Shown here: positions 1-11,500 of the stretch, in pieces | Position numbering within the stretch: position 1 is the first letter of the stretch | Layout: every line of letters begins with the position of its first letter | From: Watersipora subatra | Lineage: Eukaryota > Bryozoa > Gymnolaemata > Cheilostomatida > Watersiporidae | Length of the DNA stretch: 64,000 nucleotides | Direction of reading: 5' to 3' | Assembly (NCBI RefSeq): GCF_963576615.1 | Contig: NC_088717.1 | Coordinates: 51,809,026-51,873,025, forward strand | Position numbers and translations under genes: made by a program | The notes under the pieces: generated by a model | The model's database searches: none | Told to the model about the DNA's origin: nothing | Seen by the model: the letters and a program-made list of their open reading frames with translations, nothing else

Positions 1-1340
1 TAGGATTACAAGATAGCGATGAGAGCACACAAATCCCCAGAGATAAGTCAGTTACATACATCCACCCAATGAAGTTGTTTCACTAACCAATACTAGTAAT
101 AGGTACCTAATAAGCACCTAATAAATATCCTTCACTTTGGTTATGGCAAAAAAGGTTGAATCGGCGAATCCAGAAACTGAAAGCTCGCATGATTGATGAG
201 AAATACCAGAGACAAACAGTTACTATCTCACTTATCTGCTTCACACTTCAGAGTTGAGTTAATTTTTTTCTAACCGCTTAGTGTCAAAACCGCCTGAGAG
301 CAGGAATATTGATATTAAAAACAATAGAAAATATTCTCAAAGCAGATAATCAGTAAAACAAGCAAAGAGATTGATGATCATACTTTTGTTGTCTGATGTT
401 CACAAACTATTAGGTATGCATGAGTAGACAACCCTTCATCAATCCAACTTGATACCGAATATACTGATATTAAAACTTACTCAATTTAAAGACTCGGACA
501 CATGACTAGGCATATATATTTATATATATGGAGTTGTTCCACCTTAGGCGTATACAGTTACAGATGTACTCTCTTGTTAATTGAATAGTTCTTTTCAATA
601 ACTGCCTGAATTGTTTCCAAGTAGTACATGCAAATCTGATGATTTCCGCTGAAGGTTTTCAATTTATCAGCTTAAACCTTATCTCAAGTGAAAAAAGTAA
701 TATTAGATAAGTTACAAGGTTGAAATCAGATTTAAAATCGATGATTAATGCTCCGGCTATTCACCAATGCTTTGTAAAATACTTTTAAAAATCAAATGGT
801 TAAGTTTTGTTAAACAGTGCAACGGTTTTATAGTTTTTTGTTAGAATTCTGTCTCTGACAACAATTTAAACATTTGATTCTTTAAGCATGGAAAAACATC
901 GAAGTACTTTTTCCTGAACAGCTTTAACATGAATGCGTTCAGGAGAAACAAGCTCCGTAATCTGTGAAATTGTGTTCTCTTGACCAAAAAAGTAACAACT
1001 CTTCCTTTATTGTGTCAGACTTACTGTGAGTAGCAAAATAGCATCGGTAACCCCAACAACGAAATAGTCAAGCGTTATTTGCAAGCTTACCAAATAAATC
1101 GCTTGAGCAGAAGGTGTTCCCTCAGTCACTCTCGTCTCCCTTGTGAACTCGAAACACCATTTGACAACAGACTTAGAGACCTTTTGCCTGTCGAACACCC
1201 GATGCATGAAAGACGGAAACCTGAGAGCGAGGTCAGCATAAAGAAGGCTGTTTTGGATGACCTGTGAGAGACCTGCAACAGTTTCAGTACAAAATTTAGG
1301 GAAATGTTCCTTTTATGCTTCTAAACTTCATCCATCGCCC
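1..1340. other. no gene recognised
   Basis: AT-rich sequence with stops in all frames. Short open frames around 1007-1267 lie on both strands over the same bases, show no family motif and have no convincing splice pairs. I see no RNA gene or clear repeat. Confidence 0.4.
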
Positions 1341-1344
1341 TAAA

Positions 1345-1665
1345 GTTAACATTGGTCTAGAACACTCGACCTGCAAAAAGAACATTGGAGTTGAACTCCA
1401 GGAAAAGGTCACTGGTGGTAACGAAAATGACATCCAACTTTAAACTGTTCTCTGCAACTGAGGATGTCTCCAGTCATTGAAGTTCTCTTACCAATCGACT
1501 CAGACATGACCAGCCAACCCAACGATGCTCCAAACAAACACACACAGCTTCTGCTTGCTGTAGGGTAAGCAAAAATCATACTCGAACCTGTGAAGGATCA
1601 CACATACACGCGCGCGCACACACACACTCACACACACAGGCGCGCACACACGCACGTTAGATGGA
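1345..1665 (+). repeat. tRNA-derived SINE copy with CA/CG tail
   Basis: Plus-oriented copy of a SINE family also found, inverted, near 33.4-33.66 kb and 47.7-48.34 kb. It opens with a tRNA-like stretch (about 1345-1410) containing a box-B-like GGAGTTGAACTCC. A central block shared with the other copies follows (GGTGGTAACG AAAATGACATCCAAC at 1412-1436), then a block around 1548-1598 (CTTCTGCTTGCTGTAGG ... ATCATACTCGAACC). It ends in an alternating purine-pyrimidine run of CA and CG at about 1597-1656. The shared blocks are seen directly; the SINE assignment is inferred from the tRNA-like head and the dispersed copies. Confidence 0.6.
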
Positions 1666-1669
1666 ATTA

Positions 1670-2660
1670 TCTGTGAAATAAAAGTAGATTCAGTACGCTT
1701 AAGCAATGGCTACAGAGGCAAATATTTAGCACTGATGAACTAAAACATGTGTCCGGCATGTGTCTCTAATATCAACAACACTACACCAAGCATGCCAGTG
1801 TTTGTTCGGTAAACATCTGTATTACTGGCATTTTATTAGCAAATTCTATTATTGTATAGTAAGCTTCTTCAATCTACCAAAGTAACTAGAAGCCAGCCCT
1901 CTTCATGACTCATGAAATGAAAATTATTAAATATTGCGCCGAGAGCAACAACCTCTTTCAGCAACATACCATAAGCACTGATATTATTCAAATTGGAGAG
2001 CATTGTTAAGGAAACATAAGCAAGCACGCTAAGCTTGTACAGCCACGAAAGTAGAGACACAGTGCTCTTACCGAACATCAGAGGCCTATAACACCACTCT
2101 GTATAGACACAGTATATGTACGAGATGCTTTAAACTTCCTGACAGTGTATAGAAAAAGCTGTCAACTTTTGAAGCTAGTATTTGATCTAAAGAAAACATA
2201 GTTCAAGTACAGAAATAAATTAGAAAAATACAATTTTTCATGTGCATACTATAGGTATTTATCACGGCTCATTGGTGGCTGCAATAATAAACTCATGGAC
2301 TTTACATTAAAATGATTGTATATTTTAATGAAAAAAACAGTTGCTGACTGCTGCTCTATAATCTTTTCAAATCTACAGTCTAAATTATTCACCTTGATTC
2401 AATTGAAAGTTCGCGCGTAATGATGAAAACTTTAGTAGCTAAACGAAGTCAACTGCAAACTGATTGAGCTGTTGATCTGGTGCTTACGCACAGTGGAGAG
2501 AGCATAACTCTGTAAACAAATTGGTACGATGCCCGCTTTAGAGAATACAAGCAGGAGTAAAAAGCAAAGACTGATTTACCGATTACTGCCAGTCGGCTCG
2601 TGATCTACTCAAGAACTCTGACAGTAAATTTTTGAATTATCAATTTACTGATCAATAGCA
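1670..2660. other. no gene recognised
   Basis: AT-rich sequence. A 69-codon minus-strand frame (1869-2078) is hydrophobic but lacks flanking splice sites and family features. A further 3' exon of the minus-strand gene ending near 2662 could lie here, but I could not identify one. Confidence 0.35.
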
Positions 2661-2661
2661 G

Positions 2662-4293
2662 TTAAAAAATTACCCCAGCTTCTTGCCTCTGAATGTCGAA
2701 GTTTCGATGCAGCAAATCCCCAAATGCTATGTCAGCCTAGACAATCACCAATGATGTTCAAGAATGTGTATTTAGTGAAACTTAGTCTCCCAATTACAAA
2801 CACCGTGTAATAATCTTTCCATCTCCAATCAAATAAAATTCTTGTGACCTTAAAACAAAGTTTCAAAGTTCACTACAGCATGCAAAGTTTCAGCACCTCA
2901 ACTTAGGCACTTTAAAAAAGGAACAACATGACAGCTCAAGAAATGATAAGATGTTTGCTGCTTACTATCTCGTAGCTGCTCATCCTCTGGAAAATCACCA
3001 GTTGGAGAAAATCCAGCAGCAAGTAGCTCTGATTTAGACTCTGCTAATATCTGTAGAAGAAATAAAACATGGAGAAAACAATGTCAGCAAACTATCAGCG
3101 GATATGGTCGTGCAATAAAGGCCCGAGCAAAATTATTTAGCTTAAACTATATATGTATTTCTATAGAAATCCATTGACCATCGTTAACTTCTGATGTTTT
3201 ACAATAATCCAACTAATGTTAAAAGACGTTGCAATGAAAATGTTTAATCACCATAATGGAAAACAAAAAAAGTTTGCAAAATTTAAGCTTTGTATGAGCT
3301 ACTATATTTGCAGTTATCTTCTGTATCAAATTGACAAAAGTTACAATAGAAAACTTTAAAACTTACCGCTAATATTGTTTGCACACCTATTAACATACAC
3401 AGGAGGCCTCAAATAATTTGCATTGTGCTATAATTTGTAGGCCTTTACCTCAACTAGTCTTTTAGTGACAAGGTTTAACATCTCATATTGCTTCTGAGTG
3501 TTTGTAAAAGAAAGAAGCTGCTTAACAGCTTCTTTGTGAGCTTTTCTTTGAGTTTCCAAAAGAGATTTATCTAAGCATTAGTAAATCAAGGATGAACCAT
3601 AGTCATGGAATGTCTGCATTATTCTCTTACAACTTGATTATTTACATATATCATACATGATGCTTCAACAGCAACATATCTCGTTTTTTAGCTTTTGTAT
3701 GTTATTCGCCGTTATAATTTGACACCAAAAACGTAGTTTGAATGTGAAAATAAAAACATAAAAAGTGTAGCTCAGTGAATGTAGCTCTGTAGTTCTATAT
3801 CGTGGAGACATGAACCCATTTTTGCAAAATAATTCAGTGCACGCAAAAAATTAGTTAGACAAGTTTCAACTAAGTATTAAAAATCATAGAGAATCACTAA
3901 GAATCTAGCACAAAGTTACTTATTAGGTTCTCAGACAACAACGTACATAAAATCGTGCTGAAATTTTAGTTATTAGCATCCATTTTATTCATTGATAACT
4001 ATTTATCTATCTTAATCAATATAAATTAATTAGCCGACTACAGTTTAGGATGATTAAAACTAGCAGCAATGAAAAAACTCGAATGGTTAACACATTTCAA
4101 AGGACAAAGCTTCCAAAAGTTAGATAAGGATACAAGCTTCCCACGTATTTATCCCTTTAATTTCTCCCGAAATAAGTTCATCTTTAGCTTTATCCTCATT
4201 GGAGCAACCTATTTGAAAGAGTGTGATCAGTGTGTAGACGAAAACAACTACGCGCGTTGCGTACAAGAAGTGAAATATTTTCTTAATAGCCAT
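2662..4293 (-). CDS. Unrecognised small membrane-anchored, helical protein (four exons)
   Basis: Proposed exons: 4293-4209, 3570-3449, 3050-2966 and 2726-2662 (stop TAA at 2664-2662), giving about 119 residues. Codon phase is consistent at every junction (1, 0, 1). Acceptors such as TTACTAATGCTTAG and CTTCTACAG and donors GTAAAG and GTAAGC support the inner exons. Exon 1 starts MAIKKIF and continues as a hydrophobic stretch of about 20 residues (VVVFVYTLITLF), which looks like a signal anchor. The rest is charged and helical with regular Leu spacing (LLETQRKAHKEAVKQLL, LVTKRLVE, ILAESKSELLAAGF), then FPEDEQLRD and GDLLHRNFDIQRQEAG. I do not recognise the family. The exon 1 donor (GTTGCT) is weak; a second donor at 4133 (GTATCC) has the same phase and would lengthen exon 1. 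The last exon also contains a possible donor at 2673, so the C-terminus may continue. The gene is divergent from the CFAP97D-like gene, about 400 bp away. Confidence 0.55.
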
Positions 4294-4690
4294 GACGTTA
4301 ACTGAGCTTTATTTTTACGCCTTTTGGATTAGTGTTGGACTTTCCAAAAACGCGCCGTGGTTCTACGAACTAGCTATTAAAGTCTTTCCGAATTAATTTA
4401 CGGCTACACTTCAACCAAGCAAGCTGTAACCCTCGTAGAGGCAACTTTTATTGGCTGGTGAGATAGATGCTACTTCATGATTGGACTAAGAATCGTCAAT
4501 ATCCTCCTAGGCACCAGCGCGATAATTCGATAAAAAATGTTAAGAGATCAAATTAGTTTTACTGTTACTAGGCAACCTAAACACCACGAGCACCTGCAAC
4601 GGTGGTTAGCATCTCCAACGATTGATTACACTTATTGGATCGTTGGCAACTTGGTAGTTACTTCTATATACAAACAGGGTTTTCGAAATT
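4294..4690. promoter_or_regulatory. Putative bidirectional promoter region
   Basis: This 397-bp interval lies between the proposed start codons of two divergent genes. It is less AT-extreme than its surroundings and contains several CG dinucleotides (for example AACGCGCCGTGG near 4349 and CCAGCGCG near 4515). No TATA box is convincing. The arrangement, not a motif, is the evidence. Confidence 0.4.
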
Positions 4691-7600
4691 ATGCATAAGT
4701 CTTACCAAAGCATTCTTCCTACCCATAATAAACTTCTTCAAGCAAAATGGGATACCACATACTACAACGAGCACAGAAAGAAGGTAAGCAAAGGTTGTTG
4801 ACCTACTATGCACACAGGTTAGGGTCGAGCAACTAGAACCTAACAATCCGTTTTAGACATAAACTAGCTATTAGAAAGTTTCTGTTTAGTTAAATTAATT
4901 TACTAAAATATTTATATTTTAAGGCATTTCGTAAAACCTATATCTTGTCTTATCGGAAATACTTTAAATAGCTGACATGAACCGAGCTAACATCTGCCCT
5001 TGTGTTTGTACTATGTCGTGTTATATGGTGTTGTTATAACTGCTTAAAATCTGAATGCTCATTGGAGTAAAACAAGTACGAGCTCACAGCAACTTCTAAT
5101 ATATGTCTGATAATTGTCTTGTATTTTTCCTTATTAGGTTCGCGAGGCAGCTCCTATGGTAGACACAAGAGCACCTCAGACCTATATGCATCTTCATCTC
5201 AAACTGAAGAAACTTCAAGTAAGTGTGTTTACCTGCAGAATTTTTCTGCTCTTTATAGCAAACTGACTTTTATCTCATAGATGTAGTTACACATTTCTTT
5301 TGGATATTTTTAGTATAACAAAGATAATAATAAATGTTGGCCTTGATTTATAGAAGAACCGTGCATTGCTTAATAGGCTTATATTTTATCACAGCTGGAA
5401 GAAGAAAGACTGGCCACCATTGAGCGAGACAACAGAATTCTACTGGAAAAGATGTCATACATCATGAGAACCCAAGGCCGTGTCGATAATCGCAATAACT
5501 ACGAATACAAAAGGTAAGCTATGCAGTTTATATGAGACTACCTGAATGCCTGGCATTACTCGGTTAACAAAAAAAGTTTTGCATAGAAAATATATGTTGA
5601 CTTGGTTAAGTTTCTTTACCCAATAAATTTGAGTAACTTGAGCTAGACTAACCTAAACAGACTAACAGACAGACAAAAACACTGAGATTTATATGGATAG
5701 GTATTATTATGGAGCCTTACAGTGCCTTGCGTTCCATGTTCCCAAACCGAGTTGTTGAACTTGGGTTGCTGTTCAAAGAACTCGGGCTGAGTTTTTGATG
5801 AACTCGAGTTGTGTTTACAAACTCGAGTTTGTTAAAATAAGGTGCAATATACTGGTATTACGGTAGCATAATCGTAGATCTGGTTATATTTACAGTGGTA
5901 CACCGACAGGCACACGTTAGCTAATAGAAATTAAACTGTTTATGTATGTACTATAAAACTAGAATTTATGGCAAATTAGAGTGTCCTGGGTTTGCAACCC
6001 GAGTTGATAAACCGAGTTATATTTAAGAACTCGAGTTGGATCATTGCCAACTCAAGTTTTTCAGCATGCTTTCGAGTAGATTTTCCCGGTTTGCAGAAGC
6101 CGAGTTCTTCAAAATTTGTTTACAACTATTGCGTTGTAAACTTGAGTTCTTGGTAAAAGCAATAAGTTTTAGTTTTACAGTACATACATACATAGTTTAA
6201 TTTCTATTAGCTAACGGGTGCCTGTCGGTATACCATTGTTAATATAACCAGAACTACGGTTATGCTACCGTAATACTAATATATTGCATCTTACTTTTAT
6301 AAACTCGAGTTTGTAAATATAACTCGGCTTATCGAGTTGCTAACTCGAGGCACTGTGAGGCGCCATATAATATAGATAATTGCCAGAGTAAAACAAGAAG
6401 TATTTATAAAAAAATAAGATAGGTTTTTCCAAATGTATTTATCACTGTCATCCATATCTTGATCTCTTTTACCTTTCAGGAGTGGCTGCGAACGGTTAGC
6501 AGAAACTAATTTTCATTCTCTCACATTTTGGTTACTAAACAGTTTGCTATGAAACATATTTTTGCTGTTTGATTACACAATATTTATTGTAATTGTTAGT
6601 GAATGCTGTTCATAGTTCAGTTTTTGTTACAGAGAAAAGCAGTCTTATAGTTAAAAAAATTGTATCTATTGTTATATTTTCCATCCAACCAGGCTCGTGT
6701 GTTTGCTTCAAAAAATGCACACATGTAAGTGATTAGATATACCCTGAACTAGATATATGTGCACAATATGGGTCCCAAAAAGCTTCAGTATGAGTACTCG
6801 CACAAGCTGCCTTTCCTCGCACTTTCTAGATACCTCTATTGTTTTATCCATAAACTTACTGGTTGTGCATAACCTTGCGGTAAGTCAACCCTGTACCACG
6901 CCGATCAATATATTGTGATTCTCTTACCATTGGCACACGAAGAGGTCTCAAGCAAATGAATACTTAAACAGAGTCTAGTTAGCCAAATCGATTAGACCTG
7001 TATTTAATTTCACAGTCAATGACCTATGAACAACTAGCTGTTTTGTGCTGCTTGTTTTCAACACATCTGTTTATTGATCCTGTGTTAGGTGAGAAATAGC
7101 CTGTGGATCCCATAGGCAGTCTATTGCTGTTATGTGCTATGTATATATATATATGAATAGTTTGAACCGAGAGAAGAGGCAGAGGGAGCTTTTGAGAGTC
7201 ACTAGAGAGAATCAAGCAGTACTGCAACGAATTATTAACAGAAAGCCAGAGTATGACCGTGGCCAGTGGCAGAAAGATTGGGATGATAATCTCAAATTTA
7301 TGGATAGCATCTCGGCATATCCGCCAAACTGGTGGGAAAAGGTATGACGTCAAATTGAGTATTACAAAACTGATTGAAATTATATGTTAATTTATTGATA
7401 ATAGCTTCATCTAAATTAGAAATGTTTACCAAATAATGGCTTACAAGAATCGTAAAACAAAAAAGAAATAAAGGGGCAACAGTTAGCCACTAAAATTCAT
7501 GCCCCTTTAAGACAAAAGTATTCTCCGAACACTGAAAACAAAAATATTTTTTGAAAGCATGCAGCAGTATGTTTATTGTAGCCATAGACAACCACAATAA

Positions 7601-7960
7601 ACAATTACAGCCTTTGGATAATATTTATCACAATGTTTACTCGTGACAAAGGTTATGGCAGATTATTTTTATCAGAATAGAAGTCTGCATAAAAGCCCAC
7701 AAACAGTATTCTAAATCCTGAAATGGCTGGCCTTTGAACAAATATTGCGACCCAATACATCGTCCATATAACTAATGCGAGATTAATATCCGCACATCAA
7801 AGTTACTCAATACATTTGTTTGCAGAGGAAGAAGGAGGGCCGTACGCCGAGAGAGGAACAGAAACGAAGAGATAGCGAAGCTATAAGTCAGCAGAGTGGG
7901 AGAACTGAAGAAGGAGAAACAGAAAAAGTGGAGGAGCAGGCAGCAGCTGAAGAATCATAA
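4691..7960 (+). CDS. CFAP97D2: CFAP97-domain (KIAA1430/Hemingway family) ciliary protein, CFAP97D-like
   Basis: Five coding exons: 4691-4783, 5138-5218, 5395-5513, 7161-7341 and 7826-7960 (stop TAA). Together they give 202 residues with phases 0, 0, 2, 0, all flanked by GT-AG sites. The protein starts MHKSYQS and carries the family hallmarks in order: NKLLQAKWDTTYYNEHRKK (about residues 13-31), PMVDTRAP (about 37-44), KLKKLQLEEERLATIERDNR (about 52-71), then SLNREKRQRELLRVTRENQ and a PEYDRGQWQKDW segment. The last exon is a charged tail rich in Glu and Lys. CFAP97 family proteins are axonemal/ciliary; fly Hemingway is needed for sperm and sensory cilia. Length and start match the short CFAP97D1/D2 forms, not long CFAP97. 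The split between D1 and D2 is from memory of the families and is uncertain. Intron 3 (5514-7160) holds a SINE-like fragment and an inverted-repeat MITE. Two AATAAA signals follow at 8188 and 8198. Confidence 0.87.
5530..5705 (+). repeat. SINE-like fragment in CFAP97D-like intron 3
   Basis: Contains CTGAATGCCTGGCATT, then TTTACCCAATAAATTTGAGTAACTT (about 5616-5640) and AACACTGAGATTTATAT (about 5678-5694). The same phrases in the same order recur at 44.3-45.2 kb, so this is a dispersed repeat. It abuts the MITE that starts at 5711. Confidence 0.5.
5711..6364. mobile_element. MITE with long inverted repeats, CTCGAG-rich
   Basis: The left end GGAGCCTTACAGTGCC is mirrored by GGCACTGTGAGGCGCC ending at 6364. 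Inverted agreement extends inward over much of the element: CTCGAGTTTGTTAAAAT...GGTATTACGGTAGCATAA on the left against TTATGCTACCGTAATAC...AAACTCGAGTTTGTAA on the right, then CAGGCACACGTTAGCTAATAG against CTATTAGCTAACGGGTGCC. AACTCGAGTT-type motifs recur throughout both arms. No coding capacity. It sits in intron 3 of the CFAP97D-like gene. No clean target duplication was found. Confidence 0.72.
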
Positions 7961-8187
7961 GCGCTTACTAACAGTATTTTACTAAATGATAAACATAAGT
8001 GGCCCAGAACATCGTAAGACCTCCAATGTCCCGGTTGTGATGCATGAGATATGCGTCAGCCAGACCCTATTGTCAGGAGCTTCCAATGGCAACTGCTTAT
8101 GGTGAAGCGAAGGAGTTGGCATGAAATGTAGTTTTGCTCAACATTACTATATTGTATAGAAATTCTAGTTTTCTTAATAGACATCGA

Positions 8188-8212
8188 AATAAATTTAAAT
8201 AAAATGTTTATT
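8188..8212. terminator. Facing poly(A) signals of two convergent genes
   Basis: AATAAA occurs on the plus strand at 8188-8193 and 8198-8203, after the CFAP97D-like stop at 7960. AATAAA also occurs on the minus strand at 8212-8207, downstream of the TMEM254 stop at 8526. The two transcripts therefore probably end within or across each other's 3' UTR. Confidence 0.5.
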
Positions 8213-8525
8213 ATGTACTTTGGTGTGTGCTGTCTTCTCTCTATGCTATCCCACAACATTTCATTTCATTTTGAGCCGTTATTGGAAATATAACAAATAG
8301 TCAATAATAATAGAAATAATCCTGTAGCGGGAACCTGCAATCAATAAGAAATATCTATAAAAAGAACATAATAATCATGCATTGTCTTACGCTATACATT
8401 GGTCCATCTTGAAAACCGCTAAAAATCAATAGAAGTTAATGAAGGGTAAATCAATAGAGAAAATGCGATGGAATCACTAAGGAAAAGTCATGATTAATAG
8501 ATTTTGTAGCCTCATCTAGGTAAAT

Positions 8526-11500
8526 TTAGGATGTCTTGTCCAAGCTTTTTGTTTTGCCATAAATCATGCTTAAAGAGAGGATACCAAAGATTGTCGTCTG
8601 CAAGGTCCATTTGAAGGTAGTCCACACGTTGAGGTGCAACCGTCTACAAAATCAGAAAGCACGTTTACAATTATTACAGACAATGCTATTACATGTAGGT
8701 TGCTGGTAGTAATAATCTGTACTAGTTCTGTAACCTAAGTATATTACAAAATGAATATGGTAAGTTAAATATAAATATGGTATATTAAATATAAATATGG
8801 TAAATTATAAGAAATGCTCTACGAATAATAAGACAAACTGGCATTTGGTAAAAATGTTAATTCACTACAGAAAACAGGATGACAGAAATGGCTGACATGA
8901 ACAAAAAGGTGGCAATATGACAATCATAACACATAGTAATCATATTAGCAATACCACATGGGGAAACATGACATCTAATGCAGTTATAGCAATCCCAAAT
9001 AGTAGCCATATAAAACAAGTCATATAATCATATCACATAGTAATCATATCACATAGTAATCATATCACATAGTAATCATATCACATAGTAATCATATCAC
9101 ATAGTAATCATATCACATAGTAATCATATCAATACTGCCTCACAGTTAGTTTAAAGGATACTCGCTGTGAGATATTAGGAAATGGTAGCATAACCAGATT
9201 ATAAGTGTGAAAAATGCTATAATAAACAAAATATTAATCGTAATTTTAAAAAATTTAAAGTGTTAGAATTTTCAATTTCTTCAAAACCTACCTGCTTAGG
9301 ATAAATGCGTATACCCCCTCACAGGCATGGATGATATTAGCTCCAATACATCTGCAAAGGAAGATGGTTGTTAAAAATGTCTTCATGTGTAATGATGGGT
9401 GATGCACGTGATGTGACCGCTGTAGAAACAGCACACAACACGAGTTCATACAACTTATGGCATAACCTAGAGAGCTTTGATATGACAACAATTTCAACTT
9501 TTTCTTGCGTCTCCCCAGAAACAAGGAATCGTCAACTGCATAGCGATAATTGTGTGTTATCAGAACTTACCTCTGTACAACAAGCACTAAAAGTAAAAAG
9601 TAACACAATTCATGTCACCAAAATAATTCCTATAGTATCGGTGGATCCATATTGTATTTGTACTTTGTACTGTGCACCCTACTCCTATTGATGCTGCCTG
9701 AATTACATGGGAATACAACTTAATCTTAGATGTTGCCCATTTTAAACGTTGAAGAGCCGTTGAGATTACAATGAAGCTATAACATCCAAACTTAAATATT
9801 TACAAACACAATGTCTCCAAAGGCTGATAAAAGAGTTACTGCTAAAAGCATTTAAATGGATGTAGTGATAAGACTGGTTGTGCATATGTAAATCAAGTTA
9901 GTCCTATGTATCGTTATTCAATTCATTGCTAGAAGCTCTCCAGATGAAAATTATTCTATGACGAATATTACACTAAGTAAAGAAGATAAGATTACACTTG
10001 CAGTGAGCCATATCTAGTTTATATTCAAAATAAATTGTTGAAGTTTATACAATGGCCAATCACATCCATTTGTTTTTATAACAGTGTAAAGTCAACATAA
10101 AAACCATAAAATGCTAAATAATATAATATTATTTACAAAGATGTAAAACTTCCGTGATTGTCACAAATGTAAATCTGATGCATAACTACTATATGTTAAT
10201 TAATGAGTATGTAGAATGTGTGGTAGTTTGTGAGCCTTCCTCGGTTTCTACACAAGAATTATACGGAGTTAATAAATTTTAGTTACCTACAATCAACTAA
10301 AATTTGATGTTCAACTAATTGAACAATCAACTAAACTAAATTTGACAATCAACTAAAAACTAAAAAATGATATTTTACTACATACGATCTTCTCTGGATA
10401 CGTGAAAACCTGCCTGCACTTATTTATCCAAAGGGAAAACGACTCCTACAAAGAATTTCTTCAACACACGGAAACACATCGGTTCTCAATTTTAGTTGAA
10501 AACACTGTGAAGAAGCAAGAGTTTAAAGAGCACATATCTTTAGAGGCTCAATACCTTGTCAATGCAGGAAGTGTAAATAATAGATAGCAATAAACATACA
10601 TTCCTGCTAATAGCCTTGGAGTCTCTTTGACCATATAACCACCAAGGCTACCAAGGGGTCCAAAGTAGTGTAGTGGTAGCACCTCAGGACAGAAATAAAG
10701 GAGCTGCAATAAAAAATATTTAGAAATTTACGGTGGATAAACGCTACTACTGATTTACTGCAATGAAGGTATATAGTTACTTTAGTATTTTTCTATCTAC
10801 GCATGGCGACGACAAGGTCATAAAGTTTTCATGAAGAACCTAGTGTAGCTGCTTACATACAGGCTCTCATAAGATCCAGCTACCAACTCTAACAAAAACA
10901 ATTGATTTCTAATAGTTTACTGAATTGAAACTACGTCATAGTGCATAATGACAATCCACTGACACATGACCCAACCGTTGCACGCATAGCACCACCGGAA
11001 GGCTTCTGAATGGGTAGTGGACAATAACAAGTTGCTTGCCCTACATAGCTGCAGTGAGTAGCACTACCCTTACTAAACAGAACTACTCAGTAATGGAGGT
11101 GTGGCAAAGACGACGTTTACACATTTTTCTAAAATGGCTTTGGCATGCACAAAGCAATTTTATCAAAATTAATTTCCTGGTAAAACAATTTATGACCATC
11201 TGACATGCTTGCACACAAGTAGTAATAGCTGGTTCACACTATATCGTTGTATGTTGGGGCTGACCTCTATTCGTCAACTATGTGCACCATAAACCAATGG
11301 TATCGCAGAGGCGATGCGGATATGTGGGGAAACATTGCAGCTGTCAAACTTCCCGATATGTCACTCAGCACCTATGACAGTCTGTGCAATGTGCACTACT
11401 TCAGACATAGTGATTGCCTGCTGCGGATTGTTCGATTGATATTTTCCGTAATGTTAGTTGCTGCGAGACTAATATTTCATCATTTCGGTGACCACATTGC

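Noticed and set aside
4069-4305. 78-codon plus-strand frame
   Set aside because: Antisense to the proposed first exon of the small minus-strand gene, which has a start, a hydrophobic anchor and a phase-matched junction.
9000-9131. CRISPR-like array
   Set aside because: Head-to-tail 16-bp repeats without spacers in a eukaryotic intron.
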